Part shown: piece after piece, positions 45,878 to 56,930 of the stretch
Position numbering within the stretch: the first letter of the stretch is position 1
Layout: the number at the start of each line of letters is the position of its first letter
Assembly (NCBI GenBank): GCA_029339195.1
Contig: JAPTJF010000020.1
Coordinates: 186,001-250,000 of the forward strand
Direction: 5' to 3'
Source of the DNA: Micractinium sp. NFX-FRZ
Lineage: Eukaryota > Chlorophyta > Trebouxiophyceae > Chlorellales > Chlorellaceae
DNA length: 64,000 bases
Translations under genes and position numbers: made by a program
The notes under the pieces: model-generated
Told to the model about the DNA's origin: nothing
The model's database searches: none
Seen by the model: only the letters and a program-made list of their open reading frames with translations

Positions 45878-48194
45878 ATGGCCGACGTCCCTTCGCCTGC
45901 CACTGGCGGTAGTGAGCCCCTGCAGCCGACCCAAGGCGGCGCCCAGAGCGGAACACCGCTGCCGGCGTCCGCCAGCACACCCGCCCCGCCCGCCGCCGCC
46001 GTTGCCCAGCCACCTGCATATCTGCGCGGCGCGCCGCCCGCCTTTGTGCGCCAGGCAGACGTGCTGTTCCTCACAGCCGACGGCGCCGCCCTGCCAGCGC
46101 ACTCACAGCTGCTGGCGCGCTGCTGCACGCTGTTTGCCGAACTCCTGGAAGCCACCGCTCCCTGGGAAGGGGAGCAGGCGGCGGCAGCGGCGGCAGCGCA
46201 AGGGCGCCCCAGCCCAGCGGCCCCGCTGCGCGTGCCGCTGCAGGGGCACGGTGCCACGGCAGCAGAGCTGCTGCTGCAGGCGGTGTACCAGCCCCACACT
46301 GCTGCTGAGCTGGCGGCCTCCCTGCACAGCGCGGCAGAGTTTGGGGGCGTGGCCGACCTGGCGGCTTACTGCGGGTCAGTCGCGGATGATGGCAGGGAGG
46401 CATGCCTTCTTGCCTGCGTGCAGGGTTTGAGGGGACGTCGACGTCTACAGAGCTGGCATAGTTCGTAGGGCGATAGAAGGCAGTGCAGCGGGAAATGGCA
46501 GGGAGCTTTGTGGTCAGCGGCGCAAAGCCCCTGCGTGCATAGCCTTGTGCCGCCTGGGAGGGCGTCGCGTGCTGCCCACTGCACATGTGTGGGATGTCCC
46601 GAGGATTTCCAATTGCAGCTCCGAGGCTTTCATCAGCCTGCTGCTGCTCCCGCTGCCGCAGGTTCACCGGGCTGCTGGACGCGCTGAGGGGGCCGCTGAG
46701 CCGGCGCAGCGACGCCATGGGGGCCCTGGTGGGCTTCGACTTTGCCGGCTGGCTGGAGGTGGCAGAGCGGTGAGAGGTGTAATCGTTTCACATTAGCAGG
46801 GCTACTGGGATCAGCATGCGGTCAGAGGAGGGGTGTGCTGTTGTGCGTGCTGCTGCAACGATGGGTGCCTCCTCGCCTCCCTGAAGGGATTGCTATCCAT
46901 GGTGCAGTCCAAGTTGCTTCAGTGGCCAATCCCAAGCAGTGGCTCCGTTTCTGGCGGCACCCATCCATGCCACCCTCGCACAAATATGTCTTCCTCTCCC
47001 TCCCTCCCTCCCTCCCCCCCTCCCTCCCCCCTGCAGGCACAACCTGCAGGCGCTGCGCAGCTACTGCCTGGAGTGCCTGCTGCACCTGCTGGCGGCCCCC
47101 GGCTCCAGCAACAGCCCCCAGGAGCCCCCCGTGGGGCAGCTGCGCTGGGAGGCGCTCAGGTGGGGCCGCTGGCGGGGGCGGGGTGGTGGGGTGGCGTGCC
47201 TGCCTGCCTGCCCACTTGTGGTTGCGTCTTTGGTGTGCAAGCGGTGAGGCCAGTGATGGCGGTGGGAGGGCCGTGCGTGCCTCTGGACAGCTTGTGGCCA
47301 CCCTGTTTTTGCAAGCACACTTGTGGAAACCCCACAACAGATGGCTCCAGATGCGCCAGCAGGGGGACCGGGCGTGGTGCGCATGACAACACGCTGTGGA
47401 CTCCTTGGCTGAGGAGCATTTCATGCCAGCACTACACTGCTGGCAGCTCAGCAGGGATCGGCAACGGCGCCCTCCCAAGAGTCCACCTGCCCTGCCATGG
47501 TGTCTGCTCTGGCCAGCAAGCACCCACCCCGCAAAACGTCAAAACATCACACCCTGATGACCCCTCCCCCATCCCGTTTCAATGGTTCCACTGTTTGTTC
47601 AGCAAGGACCACCTGCTGCTGCTGCTGGACGGCCTGGCCTCCGGCGTGCGGCGCTGCACGCAGGGCAGCTACGAGACGCGCGTCCGCATACCGTGCACAG
47701 CAGCCGCCACCCTGGCAGCCCCGGGGGCCAGCCTCGGCATGGGCAGCGGCACCAGCGCCGGCGCAGGCAGCGGTGCCAGCCCGCATGCGGCACCGCCCTG
47801 GGCCAACCTGCAGGCCGCATCCAGCGGCCCTCCCACCCCTGGAGTGCCAGGCTCCGGGTCCGGCTTCCTTCCCCCGTGCACTAGCCCTGTGGGCGCGCCG
47901 GGGTTCAGCATCCCAGGCAGCCCTGCTCCCTCCCAGCAGCAGGCACAGCAGGCACAGCAGCTGGGGGGCGTAGGCTGGGGCCGGAGCCACGTGGCCAGCA
48001 TTCAAGTCCCCATGCTACGCCTGCCGGACCTGCAGGCCAGCCTGCCAGGAGAGGCGGCTATTGCCAGCTGGCACGTCATGGGAGACATGTGCGGCGCAGC
48101 CGCCAGCGGCGCAGCCAGTGGCAGCGGGGCAGCTCAGCCAGGGGTCCGGACCAGTGATGTGGCGGAGTGGAGGGCCAGGCTGCTGCGTGCGTAG
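45878..48194 (+). CDS. BTB/POZ-domain protein
   Basis: Four exons join in phase: 45878-46374, 46662-46769, 47037-47159 and 47603-48194 (TAG), giving 439 residues. After a Pro/Ala-rich leader, residues about 55-165 read as a BTB/POZ fold: ADVLFLTADGAALPAHSQLL, ARCCTLFAELLEA, then VPLQGHGATAAELLLQAVYQ. A BACK-like helical stretch follows (LLDALRGPL, WLEVAERHNLQALRSYCLEC). The last exon is Gly/Ser/Pro- and Gln-rich with no recognised domain and ends DVAEWRARLLRA. BTB proteins often recruit substrates to Cullin-3 ligases; that role is inferred. The start could be the upstream in-frame ATG 45794 (MHSVKRKVRARR). Confidence 0.72.
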
Positions 48195-49271
48195 ATTGCC
48201 AATCTAGCCAATGGGTGGCAGGAAGCAGACCCCGCACTCGGCAGCAGCGGTGGCAGTCGCAACGTCCCCAAGCCCGGTCTTTCTTGGTCAGCTAGTGTCT
48301 GCTCCCCTCTGTGCCGTTCTTTGCTCACCCGTTTCCGAGCGTGTGATGCCGCACCGCAGCAGCACACATCCCCACCTGCCTGCCTGCAAGCTTTCAAGTC
48401 GAAAAAATTACAGGCACACTTGCGAGCGAGCAGACGTCATGAAAGGGGCTAGGGGTGTGTGGTCAGGGTGCGCTATGAAAGCGAGAACGTTAACAAGGGG
48501 GCGGGCAAAGACTGGGGGCGCGCCACATGAGAAGAGGGCAGCGGCTTGAGGGTGCCTGGGCACAGGGGCAGCGGGGGTGCCGCGCAGGGGAGGGTGGTAC
48601 AAGCCCACGGGGGCGGCAGGGGGAGGGATGCTGGTGGTACAGAAAAAACACACAGAAAAAACTTGCGCGCATGCCAGGGGGGCTGGCCGCGGCACCTATC
48701 AACCTAGAGCGGTGCTGGGAGGAAGGAAGGAAGGCAAAGGGAAGGCTGAATGGCATCGAATCGGGCTCTGGGCAGACTCGAACAAGGGGATGCAAGTGGG
48801 GCAGAGGGCGGGAACAGATGGTGCGGGGGGCGGGTGAGGGGGTGCAGCCGAGACGTGTGGTCTATGCGATGGGATGGCGGGGTGGGGGAGTGAGGCAGTG
48901 AGACGAATAGGGGTGCAGGCCCAGGCGGGCAAGCGGGGCATCGGTTTGTTGGTTGGCCTCAAGGGCTGTATCAAGGGGGGGAGGAGAGCGGCATCACAGG
49001 CAGCGCAGTGCGGGGAGGATCTGTCTGGCAGCAGCAGCGGGTAGGGAGCGTGGAGCAATACAAGGCCGGGTGGGGTGGAGGGGAGCGAGCGTGGGCCAAG
49101 GGAAGGAGGGGCAGGAGGAGAGGAACCTGACAACTGATGGAAGCGATAGCGGTAGCAATAGCACCATCGTAGCAACCGACAAAGTGTCAATATGGTCTGG
49201 GTGGGTGGGCTGCTGGTGGGTCTGTGCCAGGCCGGCCCAGGCCGGCTGACATCCAACAGGGCGGGGCCACG
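48195..49271. other. Shared 3' region of BTB and MATE genes
   Basis: Over 1 kb without a supported gene lies between two convergent stops. It is purine-rich on + from about 48440 to 49100. TTACA at 48408-48412 reads TGTAA on the minus strand and is a possible distant poly(A) signal for the MATE gene. Confidence 0.5.
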
Positions 49272-52200
49272 TCATGATGGCGGGGACCCCGACTTGCCCG
49301 CTTTGCCCGCCTCCCGCCAAGGCGCGCCCTGCTGCGGCACAGGGGCCTCAACTGCATTGTTGCTTAGCGTGACTGCACTGCTGTCGCCGAGATCTGCTGC
49401 GCTGCCGCGGGCAGCGGGCGTAGGGCCGGCAGGCGGCAGCGGCAACGGCTGCACCAGCTTTGCCAGCCGCTCCGCTGCAGGGCAGGCAGGAGGGCGGGAG
49501 GCAGGAACAGGCGGGTTGGCAGGGTGCGTGGGCGGCGGGGCGGGGCACAGGCAGAGGCGAGGAGCAACCAGCCAGGCAGCTCAAGCGGCGAGCAGCAACC
49601 CAGCTGGCGTCCACCAAGCAGGCAGGCAGGCAGTGCAGTGGCGGATGCCAGGCAGCCAGCGGGCCAGCGCACGCGAGACCCCCGTGCAGGCACGCAGCAC
49701 AGCAGATGAGACATCACAACCGCTCAGAATTTCCGGGCGTGACGATGTACACACAAGGTTGGGGAGCGCACCTGAGGGTGGGAGGGGCCCGTCTTCCGAC
49801 TGGTACCGCCACACCATGGTGCCCAGCCGGCTGACCATGAGCAGGCCCAGGGCGTACCACACCCCCTGCAGGCCCAGCTCCAGAGGCTCCACACCCAGCA
49901 GCAGGCCCACAGCCGTGCCGGCGGCCAGCACCATGGCGCCTGCAGGGCAGGCAGGTTACCACAGGTGGTGGAAATGAGAGGGACGCGGGAAGAGTGCGTG
50001 GTTGAACGGCGGGCAAGAGAGCGCGGTGGCCAAGTCGCTCGGGAGGCAAAGTATGTTATAGAGTGTAGCAGGGAGAGACAGTGCACGGTGCAGTGCAGGA
50101 TGTGTATGTGTATATATGTGTGTGTGTGTGTGTGTGCGGCACGCCCAGGCCGAGGCCCCGGCACGGCATAGCGCCGCGCCGGCGCCGGGGGCCCTGCCCT
50201 CTGCTGTGAGCCGTTGAAAGGCCAGCGCCCGGCACGGGGGAGCCAGGGCCGGCGAGTAGTAGGCTACCGTGTGTGTGCCACTGGCCGCCCACCGCACACA
50301 ACCAACAAACCAAGCAGCCCTCAGCCCTCATCCCCTCCCTCACTCCACCGGCGACGGGGCGGAAGCACGAATGACACCTGCCGCCAGCCAGCACCTCACC
50401 CACCTCCCCCGTCTGCCTTTCACCATGTAGACATCTATAAAACTCACCCGCCATGAACTTGAAGTCGCTGGCCCCGGTGATGATGCCGTCAAACACGTAC
50501 ACGGCGGCGTTGATGGGCAGCATGGCCACCGCAATCGGCAGCACCTCGCGCACCGCGGCCTCCACCGCTGCGGGGCGGGAGGTGAGGGGAGAGGCGCGAG
50601 CGGGAGGTAAGGCGAGAGGCACGAGGGGGAGGTGAGGGGAGAGGCGCAAGCGGGAGGTAAGGGCAGCGGCAGGGTCGGCCTGGGTTTGCACAGAAGGCGC
50701 AGCAGATGCTGTCTCAGCATGCCACGACTTTTTTCCACGTGCCCCGCCCGACACTGCCTGAACAGCTCCAGTTGCAACCTCCCCCACCGACGTTTCTACC
50801 CAGCCTGCACCCCTGCACCCGCCCCACCTGCATCGTTGCTGAAGATGCCGGGGATGACGGGTTCAGCCAGCCAGAAGGCGCCTGCCAGCGCCACCCCGCC
50901 TCCGATGCCCAGCCCAAGCAAGCGGTTGCTGACGGCGCGCGCCTCGGCAACGTCGCCCTTGCCCAGCTGCACATGAAACAGGGGAACAGCAGGCAGGAAA
51001 AGCAAGCATTATTGGCAGCAGAGGGGCAGAAGCTTGGCGCACAAGGCCCTGACGCCCTCCTTGCCCAGATGCAGTCGTGGGAAGCAGGCAGGGGCCGGTG
51101 CATGGGGTCGGCAGCTTGTGGGCCAGCTGGGCAGGCGCGCCACACGCCAGCGAGCCCTCCAGCCCCTGCGCCTGCAATGCTGCCTCCTTGCACGCAACAT
51201 GCGGAGGGGCGGCTGCCTCTCACTAGCCCAGATATCTGCCGACTGACCCATGCGCCCCCACAGCATGAGCGCAACACGCCCTGCAGGCGCACCTGCACCG
51301 CCACCAGGCTCTGCCCGGCAATGGCCACTGAGTCGACAATCAGGGAGGAGAGCAGCCAGAGCTGGGTGACCACCTGGTGGGCCGCCACGGGCACCACGCC
51401 CAGCCTGCAGCAAATGGGGTTAAGGGCAGGAGGGGTGGGAAGCAGTGGGATAAGCTTGCAGCGGCGGGCAGGACGCGGCTGTGAGGTCATGGTGCCAGAA
51501 GGCAGGCAGGCAGGCGGGCTGCTCATGCTGGTGTTGAGACCCACCACCGACAGGTCTGCCCGCCCTCCTCGCCGCACATCCGCTTCACCCAGCCGCCCCA
51601 CCCTCCGCCCCATGGCGCCCTCAGAGCCCTCCAAACTGGTGCCACCCCTACCTGGCCGCGGTGGCCGACGCCAGCGTCTTGGTGCCCAGCAGCAGGCCGG
51701 TGCGCATCAGCATGGCGCCGCCCGCCCGCAGGAACGGCGCCATCTCCTCCAGGGCGTCCGCCACCCCGCTGTTCAGCACCAGGCGCGGGGAGAGGCCGCC
51801 CAGGGCGTCTCTTCTCTTATACAGCACGCCCATGTAGGCCAGCGCGGCGACCCACTCGGCGGTGGTCGTGGCCGTGGCGGCGCCGCGCACGCCCCACCCC
51901 AACCCCATAATCAGCACAATGTCCAGAACCAGGTTGATGCCGTTGGCCGCCAGCGTGATGCCCAGCGGGGTGCGCATGTCTTGCAGCCCCCGGAAGGCGC
52001 CCTGCCCCACCGTCATGAGCAGCGCGGCGGGCGCAGCGGCTGCCCGGATGACCAGGAATTCGGTGGCCAGCTCGTGCACGCGCCCCGTCTCCGGGCCGGC
52101 ACCCATCAGCGCCAGGGCGCCGTCGCTGAAGGCAACGAGTGCCACAGTGAGGGCGCCGCCCAGCACGGTGGCCAGGCCAAGCGCCTGTCGAGTGGGGCGC

Positions 52201-53731
52201 AAGGAGGGGATGGGGGGCATGTAAGGGATGGTGGCGGTCGCACTGCGCCGCCCGCCTGCGGGCCCGCCTACACGCCATAAGGCATGCCGGCCCGTACTGC
52301 CCGCCCCTCGCTGCCGCATCTTGACAGTGCCTTGCCCCCAGCGGAAGTCCACCCTGCACGCCCAACCCATCCTGCAGCACGACGCACGCCTGGTCCCCAC
52401 CGCCAGCAAGGCAGCCCACAGCATGCCAGCAGCCAAAACATACGAATAAAATGGTTGCTGTGGCTGCTCACCTGCAGTGTGACTTTGCCCGCGTGCTCCT
52501 TGTCGCCTGCCGCCAGCGAGGCGGCCACCATGGGCGTGGTCGCCGTGGCGAGGAAGTTGAAAACCACAAAGGCAAAGGTGAAGAGGGCGGAGTTGACGCC
52601 CAGGGCGGCCAGCTCGTCAGTGCCCACCTGCACACACGGGGCGGAGAGGAGCAGTCTTTGAACAAAGGGCACAGCCTGGGGGCAAGGAGGACGGACGTGA
52701 CGCCAAGGCCTGCAGCTTGTCAACATCCCGCCTGCGCATACTCTGGGGCAGAGCAACGACGGCTGCAGCGCCGCGAGCACGGCAGGCAGGCACACAGAAT
52801 GCCCCTGCACGCTGCAGCTGGACACAGTGCAGCAATGCACACAGTTCACCGCTGTTCGTTCTTTGAAAGCTATTGGTGACGCAGCACCCACTTGCCCCTT
52901 AAAGATATGGTGTCCACAATGGAGAGCAAGAGGCCCACCTCAGCAGGCCCCCACTCCTGGTAGCACCCAGAAACGACCCCGGGCAGCACCCACCTGGCCC
53001 ACTCACGGCAGCACCCACCCACGACCCCCTCAGAAGCGCAGCACCCACCTGGCCCACAAAGATGGTGTCCACCATGGAGAGGAGGGGGTCTGCCGCCAGC
53101 GCCAGCACCGCGGGCAGCGCCAGCGCAAAGATGGCGGAGTCGTGCTTGGAAGCCCGGAACAGCGTGCCTATGAGGTCGGTCCAGTCGGCATCCCGCACGG
53201 GCGCCTTTGTGGTCAGGTCGCACAGCGAGCAGCGCGTGGCAGAGTCGTGCTGGCAGCCGGGCGTGACGTGCGCAGCGTCTGCGTGGGAGTGGTGGTGGTG
53301 GTGGCGGTCGGCTGCGCCATGTGGGTGCTGGCGGGTGCTGCCGGCTGCGGCAACATCGGCAGCCTCCGGGCCGCCGTCTGAAGCTTGGAATGAAGATCAG
53401 GAAGCAGGCAGAGGGTTCAGATGATTCATGTATGGTGGCCCAACAGGTGGTACCAAGGGCAAGGGAATGGATCGGACAGCTGCATGCGGAGTTGTGTTGC
53501 TAAGCATACATGCTTGCCCCGCTCACCCTGGGAGCGCTGCGCAGAGGGCAGCAGTGCATCGTCCTGAGCACGCCGCCGCTCAGAGGCCGGCGCCGGTTGT
53601 TGAGCCTGGCGGCGCTGGCGGCGGGGCGCCGGCAGAGCAGGCTTGCCGCGGCTGTTGCTGCCCGCTCTGCATGTCACCCCCACTGCCGAAAGGCGTCGCG
53701 TGCTGCAAGTGGCACGGCAGACGGTTTCCAT
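49272..53731 (-). CDS. MATE-family transporter, plastid type
   Basis: Nine exons join in phase: 53731-53527, 53377-53049, 52627-52472, 52184-51652, 51404-51293, 50966-50828, 50567-50448, 49939-49772 and 49474-49272, giving 654 residues. The N-terminus (METVCRATCSTRRLSAVG...) is Arg/Ser-rich like a plastid transit peptide, followed by an odd His-rich stretch (ADRHHHHHSHADAAH). The MATE core has about twelve hydrophobic helices, with motifs such as PAVLALAADPLLSMVDTIFV, GTDELAALGVNSALF, GQGAFRGLQDMRTPLGIT and AIAGQSLVAVQ. MATE proteins export organic ions in exchange for H+ or Na+; the plastid branch includes EDS5-type carriers. Substrate is not predictable. The intron after 53049 holds decayed copies of the exon edge. 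The gene is divergent from the 54096 gene. Confidence 0.88.
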
Positions 53732-54095
53732 AGGCTTTTGTGAGGGCTGCCGCGGCGGCCTTGTTTAGCAGAGCTAAACGGCTCTGGCTTGAGGCTAAAG
53801 CGTTGGTGGAGCGTTGGAGGAGCTCCCGGAGCGAGCGTTGGAACAGAAAGGCGGGCTGGGCTATGGGGCAAGCCAAAATCCCCTTTTGCCAGATCGTGAC
53901 ACAAAAGATGGCGTGAGAGCACACGGGATGCGCACGTGCTTCGAGCCATGCTGCCCATGTGGCCAGCATGGCGCAGCAGCAGAATGACCTGGGGCCTACA
54001 AGGAGTTGCAGGCCGTGACCGCAGTAAATTGGAGTTTCGATACCTGCTCAGGGCTTGTTGCTGGGAGCCTAACCCTGGCCGGCACCCTGGCCGAT
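53732..54095. promoter_or_regulatory. Divergent promoter region MATE / unknown secreted gene
   Basis: The 364-nt gap holds both promoters. No TATA box, long repeat or further gene was seen. Confidence 0.45.
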
Positions 54096-55656
54096 ATGAC
54101 ACGGCCCGCACTCCTGTGTCTCTCTGTACTCCTCCTGTTTTCGTTCCCTTGCTTGTCGGTGGCGCTCAGCCCTCCATGGTGCGCCCCGCAAAAGCCCCCG
54201 CTGTCTGCCCCGCCGCCGCCCACTCCGCCGCTACGCTACCGTGGGCACATACCGAGTCTCCGATTGCCGCTCCCGCCCCTTCCTCCTCGCAACTTTGCAA
54301 CACTGCAGGTGGGTGGCCTACAACCTGTTCCATCAGGCCCTGCACCGCGACGGCTGCCTCAACATCAGCACGCTAGAGCCGGCAAACCCGCCCGATGCGC
54401 CCGCCGCCTTCAACTTCAACATCACCGTCCTGTGCAAAAATGCATCTGGTGAGCTGTGCTTGCGCACTGGCATGAGAACGCTGCGCACGGCGGCAGGGGC
54501 CAGGCAGCACGGGCTTGCTTGCAGGCAGGGCAAAGTGCTGCACTGTCAGTCGGCCGGTCGGCCCCGCGCACATCCGTGCCCTCACCCACCACACCCGTGC
54601 CATCGCTCTCCCTTTCTTCCCCACTCATCACCCTGCAGATGAGAAGGTGTCAGGTCTGGCCACCTTCCTGACAGTGCAGTACAACTTTGGAGGTACAGCC
54701 CTCACCTCCCGAGTGTACAGCCACGCTGGCAAGCCTGTGCACCCGCTGCGCCCGCGCACGCCCGCACACGCGCTGCGCCTGGTGGGAGCCGCGCTGCAGG
54801 GGAACCCCTGGTTTGTGCGCACCGCCGTCTCCTCCCCCCTCCCCTGCCTCGACTTTTACTGGGTGAGCGAGCTGCGTCGCCAAGTCACTACTCTGGTGCC
54901 TGCTCGGCTGCCGGGGCGTGGGGCTGGGGGAGGGAGGCAAGCTTGGCTGGGTGTTTGGTCATGGCTGGTGGCCCTATTCTTGCTCCTACACAGTCACATG
55001 TGGCCCGCCGCCGTGTGCTCCGCCGGCATGCAGTCGAGGCGCCACCTGTCAAACGCCCAACACCTGCACTGTGCCCGGATGCCCTGCACTGCTGCTGTAG
55101 CCCATCCCACCGCCCACTCGTCACTCCACCCGCACTCCCCTCCCCTCAACGCCCCGCCTCGCCTCACCATGCTTGCAGGTGGTGTGCACGCCGGATGTTG
55201 CCCAGGTGTGGGCAGATAACCTGGCAGACCTGTGGGGCAACATGAACATGCTGGCTGAAACCCTGTTTGAGAGGTGAGGCTGAGCCTTGTTTTCTGATAC
55301 TGTATCAAGGGTTCAAGGGCACTACCCGCTGAGGGCTCGCAGCTCATTGCGTGGCGGCCGCCCTGCGGTGACAGGGGCAGGGCGGGCGATGGACATGAGA
55401 TTCCAGGCTGGCAGCCCTGCCAGCAGGTGGTCCAGCCAGCCCGGCTCGCTCCGCCTTGCACGCTCCCGGGCTGTTCCGAAGCGTCATTACACCGCCTTGA
55501 TGCTAGGTGTTGTGGCATGAACCCTGCTCCTCCCCACCTGCGCCTCCTCCCTGTGCCCGCCAGGGTCTTGCGGCTCGAGAAGTTTGGGTTGAAGGCCACC
55601 ACCCTGAAGTTTAAGTCGGACCCCCTCACCGGGGACCAACAGAAGCGGGGCCCTGC

Positions 55657-55708
<52 letters not shown>

Positions 55709-56224
55709 CAGGTGGTTGCGTGCGCCCGGGGGCAGGCGTGCTACCGCGTGGCCGCCACTCACGAGGATGGGCAGCAGGGGCTGCTGGGTGAGGACGGCAG
55801 CGCAGCAGCGGAGCGGCAGCAGCAGCTGGGGGTGCGGCAGCAGGGGCCGCGGCAGCCGGCGGATCGGGTGGTGGCCTGCGCCCCGGGCCAGCGGTGCTAC
55901 ACAGTGGCGGCAACTGAGGAGGAGGCGGCGGGGCAGCTTAACGGCAGGGAGGGAGGCCAGGAGCAGCGGGAGGGGCTTCAGCTGTCCAGCCTGGAGCATG
56001 CATGGAGGCGGGGCGAGCATCAGCAGCAGCAGCAGGCGCAGGAGCAGGCAGTGCTGGCGGCAGGCGCCGGCCGGCGGCAGCTGGCCAGCAGCGGCGATGC
56101 TTGGCGGGAGGGGAGCGGGGGCGACTGGTCGTGGGATGTGGCAGCAAAGTGCTGGGCGCTGGGGCTTGCTAGAAGGGTGGGCGGCGAGCGTGCTGTGCGC
56201 CAAGCAGCGCGCTGGCTGCTGTGA
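54096..56224 (+). CDS. Unknown secreted or membrane-anchored protein with Gln tract
   Basis: Five exons join in phase: 54096-54178, 54309-54448, 54639-54862, 55179-55273 and 55564-56224 (TGA), giving 400 residues. The start is chosen because MTRPALLCLSVLLLFSFPCL is a clear signal peptide. The next 190 residues have potential N-glycosylation sites (NIS, NIT, NAS) and Cys, but I recognise no family (VAYNLFHQALHRDGCLNIS, LATFLTVQYNFGG, VWADNLADLWGNMNML). After a (CAG)n-encoded Gln tract (55657-55712) comes a motif present twice: VVACARGQACYRVAATHE and VVACAPGQRCYTVAATEE, about 55 codons apart. The C-terminal third is Gln/Gly/Arg-rich. The first exon pairing is inferred from phase (CCATG|GTGCGC to the acceptor at 54308). 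Confidence 0.6.
55657..55712 (+). repeat. (CAG)n tract coding poly-Gln
   Basis: About eighteen CAG codons, with one CAA near the end, lie in frame in the last exon of the unknown secreted gene. They separate the conserved-looking part from the VVACA repeat region. Confidence 0.9.
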
Positions 56225-56560
56225 TGCAATCACATGATTGATCACACCCGTGCCATGCCGAACACTCCCAGCCACTCCTCGCAATCAGGCCTTGGAAAGG
56301 GCCATGAAACTCCTCCACGGCCTGCCGTTGCCCTAGAACAAGCTCCCCCCTTCCAACGATTTTCTCAGCGGCCATATGGGCAGCACTGCAGCCCAGCTCT
56401 CAATGGATTACCCTATCAAGCCGCACTCCTTTTGCTTCCCATCCCTAGCGCCCAGTGTATCTTCCCCCTCCATCTTCCTCCACACCGACGGCATCTGGCC
56501 CCCAAGCCTGCCACTGCATCCCCCTTTGGATGCCAACTTTCTCAGCCGAGCCTGCTCAAC

Positions 56561-56572
56561 TGTAAGTTTACA
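56561..56572. terminator. Back-to-back TGTAA / TTACA polyadenylation signals
   Basis: TGTAA at 56561-56565 (+) and TTACA at 56568-56572 (TGTAA on -) are separated by two bases. They lie 337 nt after the + strand stop at 56224 and 186 nt after the minus-strand stop at 56758. One small near-palindrome could serve both convergent genes. Confidence 0.6.
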
Positions 56573-56757
56573 GCAAGCTCCGCTCAAAAGGGGTGCCTTT
56601 CAGGTGGCTGTGCCTTTCAGCATAGCATGCAGTTCAAGCAAGGTGTGCACAGCACGGCCTCGAAAAAGCTGCGCTGGCTGCTTGCTACTGTTGCAGGCAA
56701 GCAGGCGGCAGGCAAGCCAGCTGTTGTGCCATCCTCGCTGCGCGCGCTGTGCGCAGC

Positions 56758-56894
56758 TTAGCGGGGGCCGCCGCCAAAGTTGCCGCCGCCGCCACCACCA
56801 CCGAAGCCGCCAGCGCTGGCAAAGCCACCGGCAGGCTGGGCGCCTGCGCCACCGCCGCCAGCCCCGCCGCCACCAAACCCGCCGCCACCAAACC

Positions 56895-56930
<36 letters not shown>

